A DNA stretch of 64,000 bases from assembly GCA_029721435.1 (NCBI GenBank), contig CM056573.1, positions 46,722,501 through 46,786,500 of the forward strand, read 5' to 3'. Positions 22,842-32,739 of this stretch are shown here, one piece after another. The translations under genes were made by a program, and so were the position numbers. Every line of letters begins with the position of its first letter. Position 1 is the first letter of the stretch. A model generated the notes under the pieces. That model was not told the DNA's origin. It saw only the letters and a program-made list of their open reading frames with translations, and did no database searches. This DNA is from Gymnothorax reevesii. Lineage: Eukaryota > Chordata > Actinopteri > Anguilliformes > Muraenidae.

Positions 22842-23760
22842 CTACAACATCCACAGATGTCACCTAAAACTCCATCATACAAAACAGAAGCCATTGTTGA
22901 GCATAATCCAGAAGTGTCGCCGTGTTCTGTGGGCCATTTAAAATGGACTGTAGCAAAGTGGAAAAGTGTCCTGTGGTCAGACGTGTCCAAATTTGACATT
23001 CTTGTTGGAAATTATGGGTGTTGTGTCCTCCGGGCTAAAGAAGAGAAAGACCACCCCTCCTGTTATCAGCGTTCAGTTCAAAAGCCAGCATCTCTGATGG
23101 TATGGGGATGCATTAGTGCATATAGTTTGGGACACTTACATGCTTTAAAAAGCACCATGAATGCTGAAAGATATATAAAGGTTTTAGTGCAACATATGCT
23201 CCCTACCAGACAACATGTATTCCAGGGAATGCCTTGTGTATTTCAGCAGGACAATGCAAAACGACATAGTGGTTTACATTACAACAGCATGGCTTCGTAG
23301 TAGAAGAATCCGTGTGGTGAACTGGCCTGCCTGCAGTCCTTTTCTTTCACTGATTGAAACCATTTGGCGTATAATTTAATGAAAAGTCCGTCAAAGGAGA
23401 CCCAAAACTCTCCAGCAGCTGGAAGCTTGTATTAAACAAGAGAGGGATCGAATTGCAATGGCTAAACTCAAGAAACTTGTCTCCTCAATGCCCAGATGCC
23501 TCCACTCTGCACGCACTAAAAAGAAGAGGGGATGCTACACTATGGTAAAAAGGCCCCTGTCCCAACTTTTTTGAGACCTGTAGCAGCCATCAAATTTGAA
23601 ATGAGCTCATTTTGTGGATAAAATTGTAAAATTTTCAACATTTTCAACATTTGTTATGTTATCTCTGTTCTCTGGTGAATAAAATACTAGCTGGTGTGAT
23701 TTGAAAGTCATTGCAAGTCAATTTACACTTTGTCCCAACTTTTTCGGAATTGGGGTTGTA
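22842..23760 (+). pseudogene. Tc1-like transposase relic (family A), 5'-truncated
   Basis: The transposase would cut and paste the element at TA sites with a DDE active site. The readable frame (to a stop at 23298-23300) contains [10 protein letters not shown], carrying the first Asp; [10 protein letters not shown]; and [10 protein letters not shown], carrying the second Asp. Downstream in other frames come WPACSP and an IET/IW segment where the catalytic Glu should be. The N-terminal helix-turn-helix half is missing. The 3' non-coding part ends in GGAATTGGGGTTGTA at 23760. Stop and frame changes make it non-functional. The nearest relative in this window is the copy at about 45740. Confidence 0.85.
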
Positions 23761-23765
23761 GAATA

Positions 23766-24250
23766 TGTAATGTGAATAGAACCCACTAGATGGCAGTATT
23801 GACCTTTTCTTTTGTCAAGCCCAGACTGGAGTTAGGTTTGGGCATGTCTTGGGCATGTCTGAGACAAGTCCCAGAGAATAAAAAAAAAGATCTAAAAGGT
23901 GGGAGGGGTCTGCAGAAGAGTATATAAGAGGAAAATTGAGAGAGTAAAGTAGAAGGAGAAATTGCAAGGAGAAGGATACATTTGACCAGACCTGTCTCTT
24001 CTTTTCATGACTTGTGAGACTTTTTGTGGATTTGTGCCTGTGTTGGAGTATTTTCCTCACCCAGGACATCACCAAACAACCCCACCAAAGGGACTGTAAA
24101 TATTTTTGTTCTTGTATATATCAATCTTGGTCAGTAGAGTAGATAGTAAATTAGTTAAAAGTGTTTATTTAATTAAACCTGTTTAAGTATTAAAATTTTG
24201 TCTGTCATCCCTTGCTGTCATATATGTTATAACAAATTGGGGCCATAACA
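23766..24250 (+). repeat. 5' LTR of Gmr1-type retrotransposon
   Basis: Starts TGTAATGTGAATAG at 23766 and ends about 24250 with ...ATAACA, just before the primer-binding site. A TATA box, TATATAAG, lies at 23921-23928. From 23897 onward it matches the 3' LTR with roughly 5% difference by eye. It has 116 bp (23781-23896) that the 3' LTR lacks. The upstream flank is the family A Tc1 terminus. Confidence 0.88.
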
Positions 24251-24253
24251 AAT

Positions 24254-24271
24254 TGGGGGCTCGTCCAGGAT
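24254..24271 (+). promoter_or_regulatory. Primer-binding site, tRNA-Pro type
   Basis: TGGGGGCTCGTCCAGGAT differs at one of 18 positions from the well-known proline-tRNA primer site TGGGGGCTCGTCCGGGAT. It lies three bases after the LTR end. Minus-strand DNA synthesis would start here. Confidence 0.85.
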
Positions 24272-24369
24272 AGACCATTGTGTGAGTCATTTATTGAAAA
24301 TCTAACATTTCAAATTGTAAAATTGTTTTTTGAATTTTCCTATATATATATATTGACAGATCAACAGCA

Positions 24370-25365
24370 ATGGATGATTTCTTGGCATCACCAACCGTAG
24401 AGGTTTTGAAGTCTTTTAAAAAGACAGAACTGCTAGAAATATGCAGACATTTAGAGATGACAGAGGTAAAACCAGCCATGCGAAAAGCAAGACTGGCTAG
24501 AGACATAGTTGAATATTACATTGATGAAAATGTGTTTGCACCAGGAGATCTGGAACAGTTTCCAGTGGAAAATCCAGATATAGACATGGAACTTAAATTA
24601 AAAATGCTAGAGATTGGAAGGGAGGAAAAAGAAAAACAAAGAGAATTTAAGAGAAAGAAAGAGGAAAGAGCAGAAAGAGAGAGACAGAGACAGAGAGATT
24701 TTGAAATAGAGGAGTTAGACAGAGAAGAGAGACTCCAAATGGAGCTACTAAAAACTAAAATTGAAACTAAAAATAAATTTTGTGCTAGCCAGGAGGTAAA
24801 ACTGGTGCCTCCATTTTCGGAAAAGGATGGTGACAACTATTTCCAGTGCTTTGAAAAGGTAGCTAAGAGTTGTCAGTGGCCAAAGGAACACTGGCCTCTG
24901 ATGTTGCAAACTGTCCTCAAGGGTAAAGCTCAACAAGCCTATTTGGCTTTGTCTGCTGATGATTCCTCTGATTATGAGGTTGTCAAAAAGGTTATTTTGA
25001 GAGCTTATGAGTTGGTTCCAGAGGCTTATCGACAGAAATTCAGAGGTCTGAAGAAATCTGACAATCAGACTTATGTGGAATTTGCTAATGAGAAGAAGGT
25101 TTGCTTTGAGCACTGGTGTACTTCTATGGAGGTCAAGGATGATTTCACCTCACTGAAAGAGATGATGTTAGTTGAAGAATTCAAGAACTGTGTTAAGGAT
25201 GATATTAAGACCTACCTTAATGAGAAGCAAGCACTGAATTTGCAATCAGCTGCCAAATTTGCAGATGAATATGTTCTCACACATAAGTCCAAATTTCAGT
25301 CTTGCAGTAGCAATAGATGGTTCCAATTTCAGAAAGAAGGTAACGATGATACCCAAGATTCCTAA
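24370..25365 (+). pseudogene. Gag of Gmr1-type retrotransposon, SCAN-like capsid
   Basis: A 331-codon frame begins MDDFLASPTVEVLKSFKKTE. Residues 1-55 look SAP-like (short helical DNA-binding type). Residues 75-140 are a highly charged coiled-coil stretch rich in Glu, Lys and Arg. Residues about 145-305 form the capsid. Within this, residues 218-305 run AYRQKFRGL, then FEHWC, then LKEMMLVEEFKNCV, then a final helix ending FADEYV. This order is that of the SCAN dimerisation domain, which has been traced to Gmr1-like gag. The frame ends at TAA 25366-25368. A CCHC zinc knuckle follows at about 25459-25500 (CSYCK, then VH and NCW in another frame), so the original gag extended further. Gag would form the particle and bind RNA. 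Confidence 0.85.
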
Positions 25366-25458
25366 CCCAAAGACAAAGACAAATCTGGTGATGGTGCTCT
25401 GAAATCCAGTCACAGGTCTGATGAAAGTGTAAAAGCTGACAATGACAAAAGTGTCTAG

Positions 25459-25500
25459 TTTGCAGTTATTGCAAGAATCTGTTCATGTTACAACTAACTG
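25459..25500 (+). pseudogene. CCHC zinc knuckle of gag, frameshifted
   Basis: The Cys-x2-Cys half (CSYC) and the His-x4-Cys half (VHVTTNC) fall in different frames, about 18 bases apart. Both are out of frame with gag and with the protease that follow each other in one frame. An A-rich run at about 25518-25540 probably holds the compensating shift. The basic tail after it is Lys/Arg-rich. Confidence 0.65.
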
Positions 25501-25557
25501 TTGGTTCCTTAAAGCTAAAAGAAAGAAAAAGAAAAGGATACCAAACCAAATGCCTTT

Positions 25558-26439
25558 GTGAAAACAAGGTTAGAAACCCCTGTAGTAGATGACCGATCTG
25601 CTAAATTGTCTGCTCCTTGTGGGGCTAAAAAGCCTGATACTGCTGACTTTGTGAGGGAGGAATTTCTTCCATTTGTGTCAAAGGGATTTGTGGCTCTGAA
25701 TGAGCATTCTACTCCTGTCCCCATATATATCCTAAGGGATACTGGAGCTTCTCAGTCACTTTTGTTGATGGACTCCTTGGAGTTACGTGATGAGACCGCT
25801 TCTGGGGATTTCATTCTTGTACAAGGTATTGAAGGGAGGACTGTATCTGTACCCCTGCGCTCTATATTCTTGAAGTCAGATTTAGTTACAGGACAGGTAA
25901 AGGTGGGACTTATGTCAAGTCCACCTATTAAGGGGGTTTCTTTGTTGCGACGCAATGACCTGGCTGGGGGCAATGTAGTTCCCCCTGTTCATCTTACTTC
26001 ACAGCCGAGCACTGAAGATGGCGATGGAGACCCATCTCTGTATCCTACCTGTGCAGTGACTAGTGCTAGAGCCAAGAAGGCTAAAGAAGAAGATGATATG
26101 GTGCCGTCCAGCACATTGAATAGTCAGGACTCAGGTGGTTCGCCTCATGACTCTGTTTGGCCTACTATGGTTTCTCCGTTTGAGGACTTATCAGATACTT
26201 TTATCAGTTCTCTGTTCAGCCAGCCAGATGGGTCTAGTGATTCTGATGTGTCTGGAGGCTTTTCTCTGTCTAGAAAGCGGTTGATTGAGGAGCAAACTAA
26301 TGATGCTGAAATTTGTGTACTAAAGAAGAGAGCCCTTCCTGATAAAGAAATAGACGCAGTTCCAGTTGGGTATTATCTCAAGGATGGTGTGTTGATGCGG
26401 AAGTGGCGACCTCCTGATATCCCTGCCAATGCAGATTAG
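25558..26439 (+). pseudogene. Retrotransposon protease and linker region
   Basis: The frame is the same as gag. The aspartic protease active site DTGAS sits at 25738-25752, preceded by VPIYILR. It is followed by hydrophobic strands and a flap-like region to about 25960 (GVSLLRRNDLAGG). The rest, about 25980-26400, is an acidic, Ser-rich linker. It leads into GVLMRKW just before the integrase. The frame is closed by TAG at 26437. The protease would process the gag-pol polyprotein. No reverse transcriptase follows directly, which is the key oddity of this element. Confidence 0.85.
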
Positions 26440-27530
26440 GCAGTGGTTAGGCAAATTGTTGTTCCAAAGGTCTACAGGAATGAGATCTTAACAATGGCTC
26501 ATAGTTTACCTTTAGGAGGTCATCTTGCTGTTAACAAGACTGTTTATAATATTATGAAACACTTCTTCTAGCCTGGGCTTCGGAAAGATGTTTCCAGCTT
26601 TTGCAAAACCTGTCACACTTGTCAGGTAGTTTGAAAACACCAGTTAGACCCACCTGTAGCTCCACGGCAGCCTATCCCAGCATTTGGGGAGTCCTTCTCT
26701 AAGGTCATTGTTGATTGTGTTGGTCCATATCCCAAGACTAGATCCGAAAATCAGTACTTGTTGACAATCATGTGTGCATCTACCAGATTCCCTGAAACCA
26801 TACCTCTACGTAACATCAAGGCAACTGCGATCTCGAAGGCTTTGATAAAGTTTTTCACGTTGTTTGGCCTTCCCAGGGAAATTCAGTCAGACTAAGGTAT
26901 CAATTTCACTTCTGGATTGTTTCAGCAGGTTGTGTATGAAGTGGGTGCGAAGCAGATTCATTCCAGTGCCTATCATCCAGAGATTCAGGGTGCCTTAGAA
27001 TGGTTTCATTCCACTCTCAAGACAATGATGAGGACTTATTATTATGATCACGAGAAAGACTGGGATGAAGGTATTCATTTGCTGTTGTTTGCAGCTAGAG
27101 AAGCAGTGCAGGAGTCCACTGGATTCAGTCCGTTTGAGCTAGTGTTTGGCCATGAAGTGAGAGGACCTTTGCTATTGTTGAGTGAACAATGGCAAGAGAA
27201 AGAGCCGCATATCAGTCTGTTAGACTATGTTAGCAAGTTCAAGGAAAGATTGCGTGCAGCTTGTGACCTAGCTAAAGAGAACTTGAAATCAAGTCAGGGA
27301 AAAATGAAAACTTAGTTTGATCATAAGGCTAGAAGCCGTGAGTTTAAACCAGGAGACAAGGTCGTTGTATTGTTTCCCTTGCAGTCCAATCCGTTGCAGG
27401 CTAGATTACATGGTCCGTATGAAATTCTGACAAAACACAATGATCTCAATTACATTGTGAAGACGCCAGATAGGAGAAAGCCAAAACAGTTGTGTCACAT
27501 TAATATGCTGAAGCCTTATCATGACAGGAA
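26440..27530 (+). pseudogene. Integrase placed before reverse transcriptase
   Basis: The zinc-binding N-terminal domain shows His at 26500 and 26521 and Cys at 26602 and 26611 (HHCC). The catalytic core has Asp in VIVDCVGPYP (about 26710), a second Asp in IQSD before the stop at 26893, and Glu in GALEWFH (about 26998). This is the DDE triad. A C-terminal segment FKPGDKVVVLFPL...GPYEI (27342-27430) is the usual integrase tail. Stops in the same frame lie at 26569, 26632, 26893 and 27313; the first replaces an expected Trp. Integrase inserts the cDNA into the genome. In ordinary Ty3/gypsy elements it follows RNase H, but here it directly follows protease. Confidence 0.9.
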
Positions 27531-28700
27531 TGCTAGGGTTGCAGCTGTCACACCAGATTCTCCTATGGTCGAAACGTGTGAAGATGAGGGGGAATTTCAA
27601 GATGATGAACCTAGAATTAAAGCTGAAGTTCTTTCATGTAAATTGTCAAATTCTGAAGTGTTGCAAAATCTGGATGTAAAACTCCAGCACTTAGAACCCT
27701 CACAGAGAGATCAGTTTGAGAGGTTGATCAAGAAATATGAGGATCTGTTTCCTGATGTTCCAAAGAGAGTTTCTATAGCCTCTCATAATGTAGATGTTGG
27801 TGATGCCAAACCAATTAAACAGCATCTGTACCGGATGAATCCTGAAAAGAGAAAGATTGCTGTGAAAGAAGTTGAGTACATGTTAGAACATGATATTATC
27901 AGACCCTCCAACTCAGATTGGAGTTCACCCTGTGTGCTAGTTCCAAAACCTGATGGAAGTACTTGATTCTGTACAGGTTATCGCAAAATCAATGCTGTAA
28001 CTAGAACTGATGTGTTTCCAAAACCTAGGATTGATGATTGTATTGATAGACCAGGCCAAGCAATGTTTCTGACCAAGATTGAATTATTGAAGGGTTATTA
28101 GTGAGTGCCTTTAACTGAGAGGGCCAAGAACATCCCTGCTTTTGCCACACCATCTGGGTTGTACTAGTATGAAGTCCTACCCTTTGGCATGAAAAATGCC
28201 CCAGCCACGTTCCAAAGGATGATACAGTCTACAATCGCCTGATTGCCACACACGAGTGCGTACATCGACGACCTGATCACATGGAGTGACTCCTGGGAAG
28301 AACATCTGAAAGATGTCGAGACGTTGTTCCAGCGCCTGACCCAGGCTAACCTGACTGTTAATGTGAACAAGAGTGACTTTGGTTGTGCTACTGTCACCTA
28401 TCTTGGCTACTTCATAGGCTAGAGTAAGGTAGCACCCATAAATGCTGAAGTCCAAGCCATCATGGACTTTCCAGTTCCTGACAACAAAAAAGCTTTGCGC
28501 TGTTTCCTTGGAATGATCAGGTACTACCGCAAGTTCTGCAAGAACTTTGCTGAGATTGCTCTCAGTCTCACCAACCAACTGAAAAAAGGCGTAAAGTTCA
28601 CTTGGGATGAAGCATGCCAAAGAGCCTTCGATCGCCTGAAGTCTCTGCTGTGTCACTTCCCCGTGCTCAAATCTCCTGACTTCAACAAACCGTTCTCCAT
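27531..28700 (+). pseudogene. Reverse transcriptase of Gmr1-type element
   Basis: The same frame as gag, protease and integrase continues. Finger motifs include IKQHLYRMNP, then DIIRPSNSDWSSPCVLVPK (about 27893-27949). After the stop at 27964 come YRKINAVT and FPKPRIDD. The palm motif LPFGMKNAPATFQRM lies at about 28174-28220, and the catalytic YIDD at 28261-28272. The Ty3-type connection follows with FLGMIRYYRKFCKNFAEIA (28504-28560). Stops lie at 27964, 28099, 28102, 28165, 28240 and 28420. The sequence is plainly Ty3/gypsy-like rather than copia-like, despite the domain order. Confidence 0.9.
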
Positions 28701-29060
28701 CATGCTAGTGACCAAGCTTGTGGATCTGTGCTCCAACAGAGAAGTGACTCTGATGACATTGAGCATCCCGTGGCATACTTCTCCAGGAAGTTCAATCACC
28801 ACCAAAGGAACTATTCTACAACAGAAAAGGAGCTGTTGGCTCTGGTTCTATCTTTACAACACTTTGAGGTTTATGTTTGTACAGGGCAAAAGCCAATGAT
28901 TGTGTACACTGACCACAATCCGTTAATGTTTTTGAATAAGATGAAAAACAAGAATCGGAGATTGTTTAATTGGAGTTTGATTTTACAGGAGTTTGATTTG
29001 GAAATTAAGCATGTAAAGGGTACTGACAATGTAATTGCTGATTGCTTATCCCGTGTTTGA
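28701..29060 (+). pseudogene. RNase H of Gmr1-type element
   Basis: The frame changes by one register near 28710, where the first catalytic Asp segment should be, so that residue is lost or displaced. The remaining frame contains HPVAYFSRKF, TEKELLALV (Glu), VYTDHNPL (Asp) and HVKGTDNVIADCLSRV (His/Asp), all standard for Ty3-type RNase H. The stop is at 29058-29060. No integrase or envelope follows; the 3' LTR starts 139 bp later. Confidence 0.9.
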
Positions 29061-29188
29061 GCATGTGTATAAATCAAGTTTATTAGCATATTGTATTATA
29101 TGTATATATGTATACACAAGTGTCTACTTAACCATTTTTGTCTTGAAAAGAAAAATTTTGCCTTTATGAGTCAAAATTTTTCCCTTTT

Positions 29189-29198
29189 GGAATGGAGG
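29189..29198 (+). promoter_or_regulatory. Polypurine tract
   Basis: GGAATGGAGG directly precedes the 3' LTR and would prime plus-strand synthesis. It has one T interruption. Confidence 0.65.
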
Positions 29199-29523
29199 TG
29201 TAATGTGAATAGAAGGTGGGAGGGGCCTGCAAAAGAGTTTATAAGGGGGAAAATTGAGAAAGTAAAGTAGTAGGAGAAATTGCAAGGAGAAGGATACATT
29301 TGACCAGACCTGTCTCTTCTTTTCATGACTTGTGAAGCTTTTTGTGGATTTTTGCCTGTGTTGGAGTATTTTCCTCACCCTGGACATCACCAAACAACCC
29401 CACCAAAGGGACTGTAAATATTTTTGTTCTTGTATATATCAATCTTGGTCAGTAGAGTAGATAGTAAATTAGATAAAAGTGTTTGTTTAATTAAACCTGT
29501 TTAAGTTTTAAAATTTTGTCTGT
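29199..29523 (+). repeat. 3' LTR, truncated
   Basis: Begins TGTAATGTGAATAG like the 5' LTR but lacks 116 bp of U3. It stops matching after TTTTGTCTGT, about 45 bp before the expected end. The sequence then switches to a Tc1-type terminus. The TATA-like box here is TTATAAG at 29239-29245. No target duplication can be checked because the end is lost. Confidence 0.85.
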
Positions 29524-29733
29524 GACTTTTTCACAGAGGGCCAGGTTGGTTTGAATAGCTTTTTCCCCATAATAAATGGAGTCATCATTTAAAAACTGCA
29601 TTTTATATATACTCTGGTTATCTTTGTCTTATATTAAAATTTGTTTGATGATCTGAAACATTTAAGATTGAAAAATATGCAAAAAAATAAGAAATCAGGA
29701 ATGGGGCAAATACTTTTTCACAGCACTGTATAC
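29524..29733 (-). mobile_element. Tc1-like terminal fragment (third family)
   Basis: On the minus strand it begins TACAGTGCTGTGAAAAAGTA and then TTTGCCCC, a common fish Tc1 terminus. It is followed by the usual TTTCAGATCATCAAACAAATT text. It is cut at the LTR junction. There is no coding sequence. Confidence 0.75.
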
Positions 29734-30160
29734 TGTACATTTCCTCCTACCAGGCTGACATATTTCCAAATGGTATTTTTCCCAGTGGCTTTATTTTATT
29801 ATGACACATTTCATAATTACACCATCCTGTCAATCAGTTTTCTGGGGGCGGAACTAAAACTGTAATTACTTCAACAATGCTGACAGGAATTACCCTCTTT
29901 TACAGTGGCCCAGATTATGGAAATAAATTTCCATTTAATTTTCTCAATGTTTATTTCTGTAAGCTTTGAGCTATTCACCAAGTGTCTGCTTCACAAATAC
30001 AGATTAAGCTTGGCCCTGGACTAAATGTCCACTGAAAATTATATTCTACAAGCAAAAATCAGTTTATTCTAGTGCTGACTCTGTCACTTGATTTACATTC
30101 ATCTTACAAGATGGATTATTGTTAGGCAAAAAAATATATAAATGAGGCCATTACTATCCT
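29734..30160. other. Unique non-coding block, candidate conserved element
   Basis: High-complexity AT-rich sequence without transposon marks. It includes TGTCAATCAGTTTTC and ATGGAAATAAATTTCCATTTAATTT. Conservation is untested. Confidence 0.25.
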
Positions 30161-30164
30161 GAGC

Positions 30165-30427
30165 CCTTGTGGCTCCTCAGGTGCTTAAGTCTGGTTTCTG
30201 TTGCATGAAGTGACAAGGAGTATTGCTTTTCCCCCTGGACGGGGTCCTAGTCTATTGCAGGTTACCCCCCAGCTCTTAGTCAGATTTCCCTGACAATTTG
30301 CTGGTACTCAGTTGCGCACCTGGGTGAAATGAGGCACTGTGGGAGTGAAGTGTCGTTTGCACACTGTGAAGGCCGTGGCAAGGACTTGAACTGGGACCTT
30401 CTGATACCAAGACAAGCACTCTTAAAG
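30165..30427 (-). mobile_element. tRNA-type SINE remnant
   Basis: On the minus strand GTGCTTGTCTTGGTATCAG is followed by GTTCAAGTCC (30382-30391), a pol III box B-like motif. Downstream come CATTTCACCCAGGTG, AGGGAAATCTGACTAAGAGC and GGGGTAACCTGCAATAGACT. This is a familiar teleost SINE body. The diverged copy has no clear target duplication. Confidence 0.6.
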
Positions 30428-30900
30428 GAATAGAAAACCCTTCTTTCAGCTTTTAGCCAATAAAAGTACATTTCTCCGACTATTAAAACGCGTTCTTGGG
30501 TATTTTTTGAAAACAAGTGAATACCAAAAATGATATTTTTGGGCCAATAAGCTATTGTTGTGGTGTGGCGTCCATCGTCCGAAACATTTTTTTATCTTTT
30601 GTTTGGCCTGATGAATTTTTGTGTAAATTTGAAATAACATACTACTAGGCCATATCTACAGATGTTTTTTTTTTTGGACTTTTGATTGAATCATTTTTGT
30701 CCGTTTTATGGGCCCTCGAAATTTTGGCTCCAATGTTAAAGATAGGACTGAGAAACTTTAAAAAATAATTTCTCAAAAACCGCACAATAATTTTTTTCTA
30801 AATCAGACGATCAACTTCCCTTGGTACCATCGATGGAAGTGGGTCTAGTGGAAGCACTGTGCTTTATGAATTTACAAGATGGCCTGTGGAGGCCAAATGG
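30428..30900. other. Non-coding stretch, nothing recognised
   Basis: AT-rich, with a T run at 30667-30678. Confidence 0.5.
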
Positions 30901-30917
30901 TTGCGGATAGAGATTAT

Positions 30918-31480
30918 GCTTGTATTATCGACATGTAGGAAGTCATATATGACCAGGACATTGGCTATGTTAAAGTTCACCTCAGATGACTTTGAAAGGT
31001 CAAACTTGAGGCCAAGGAAAATATTAACAATGTTAAAAGGTAGTACTTCTATCGCTAAAAAGGTCACTGATACAGCCTAAGTTTCTGTCACAGCCTTAAA
31101 GGAACTCACACACAAACTTTCATTTGGTAACATTCAACTTGACTGTTGGTGACCTTTGAAGGTCAAACTTGACATAGTACAACTGCAATGACTTGTATTG
31201 CCAAAATGGTCACAGAGGGAGTCTAGATTTGTATTAGAGACATATTGGAAGTCATATATGAGCTTTAATTCCTTTGACTGACCTATACTTTACCTTCTGT
31301 GACTTTTAAAGTTCACAATTGTCACATTGAATTTTCAATTACTTGTATCACCAAAACTGATTCAGAGCTTATTATTATATGAGGTCTTATAAATGTATGT
31401 GAACTTTAATTTAGTGACCTTTGCATTGACTTTCAATTATTCAAATGTCAAACTTCACATTTTTCACAATTTTCATAACT
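30918..31480. repeat. Degenerate tandem repeat with TGACCTTTGAAGGTCAAA motif
   Basis: The segment TGTATTAnnGACATnTnGGAAGTCATATATGA occurs at 30921 and 31230 (309 bp apart). A TGACYTTTGAARGTCAAAC-type motif recurs at about 30985, 31150, 31300 and 31420, spaced roughly 165, 150 and 120 bp. Units have drifted and contain indels. The motif is a palindromic pair of AGGTCA half-sites. Confidence 0.6.
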
Positions 31481-32380
31481 TATATCATCACTATACGATT
31501 ACTTGCTGCTAAGCTACAGGACCTGTGGTCCTATTTTTTTTAACAACTAAATCAGCTCGAGAAGATCAGATTTATATGTTGTGTGCGGTGTGTGATGTGA
31601 GGAAAAGGTCGACAGGAAGTTTCAGAGCAGTTTGTCATTTGTAAAGCATGGGCCTGTTTTTGAGTAAATTATTTTCTTGTACTGAATTTATCCCATTATT
31701 TTGTCGGTGTTAGATCGCATGCGGGAGAGAAGCTGTGTCCTCAATTGCCAATTAATTATTTAGCCCGGCCTCATCAGAAAAATGACTACATTGGTCAATT
31801 CTTCAGGCAGGTTAAAACACCATATTTACGCTTTCGAGGGTGATCTCTTGCGGCCTGGAAGCGCCATGTGCATTTTATTGTTAGTAAGTGAGGTAGGCTG
31901 ATCATATTGACCGTTTGTCATCTTTTCGTTTTTAGAAATTTAAGTATTTAAATTCGTATTAATGAACTTTGGACCACTCCCAAAGTGGAGGAGAGTATTC
32001 AGTGGAACGACAAATAAGAGATTGGGGCGAATGTGTTGAATGGACTTGGTCTGTGATTGTGCAAACTTTGGGAGTCCAAGGCGGCGAGACTCAGGTTGGG
32101 GCTCGCGTCTCCCATAGGAGTCTGTATAGGCTCCTAAGACCCCAAAAGCACTTAATGGATTTTCACCCCTTACCACTCCGGTAACATTTTCTGCCTACAA
32201 AGGACGTACTCAAGATAAATTGAAATCTGTTCTTGTTTTTAACTTCAGTGATAGGCCCGTAGGTGGGCCGTTGGAGTGTTAAGGGGTTAAACAGGTGGTC
32301 TGGCACTCCTCGCTTGGATGCTGTGGCGGCAGCGGTGCTGATGCGAAAGAATGCCCGGGGAAATATTTAGGCGAAATATT
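31481..32380. other. Non-coding stretch, nothing recognised
   Basis: Mixed composition with short ORFs that carry no motif. Confidence 0.45.
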
Positions 32381-32387
32381 GGATCTA

Positions 32388-32625
32388 ATTCAATTTAATT
32401 AATTCCATTTATTTGTATAGCACTTTTCACAGAGGTGCATTACTTTGAGAGATTAAATAAATGAAAGGGCAGTGCCCATCCTAAACCCCACTAAAGCAAA
32501 TGAGTCAAAACTCCCAATAGGAAGAAAAATCCTAAAACGGTGGTGAGAAAAAACTCCCCAGTAGGAAGAAATCTCAGGAGGAACCCAGCTATGGTAGGGA
32601 AGCCCATCTTCCGCGGTCTAGCTAA
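32388..32625 (+). repeat. Fish interspersed repeat fragment
   Basis: TTCCATTTATTTGTATAGCACTTT, then AAAACTCCC...AGGAAGAAAnnTC and CTCAGGAGGAACCCAG. This wording is shared by a common teleost repeat of unknown mobilising element. It is recognised from phrase order only. Confidence 0.5.
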
Positions 32626-32739
32626 TTAATAGTAAAATAAGTAATAATAGAATCAGTGATAATAGAGTTTGATTAAAGTCCATTTAAACAGTGGTGTCTG
32701 GAGCTTCAGGAAGTGACATGTCAAAGATGGCGCAAATCT

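Noticed and set aside
24370..25365. Domesticated gag gene
   Set aside because: The frame is open, but it is flanked by LTR, primer site and a decayed pol in the same frame, and its zinc knuckle is frameshifted. A relic is simpler than a host gene.
18879..31480. CRISPR-like arrays
   Set aside because: The tandem repeats have long diverged units without short constant repeats and spacers, and the host is a vertebrate.
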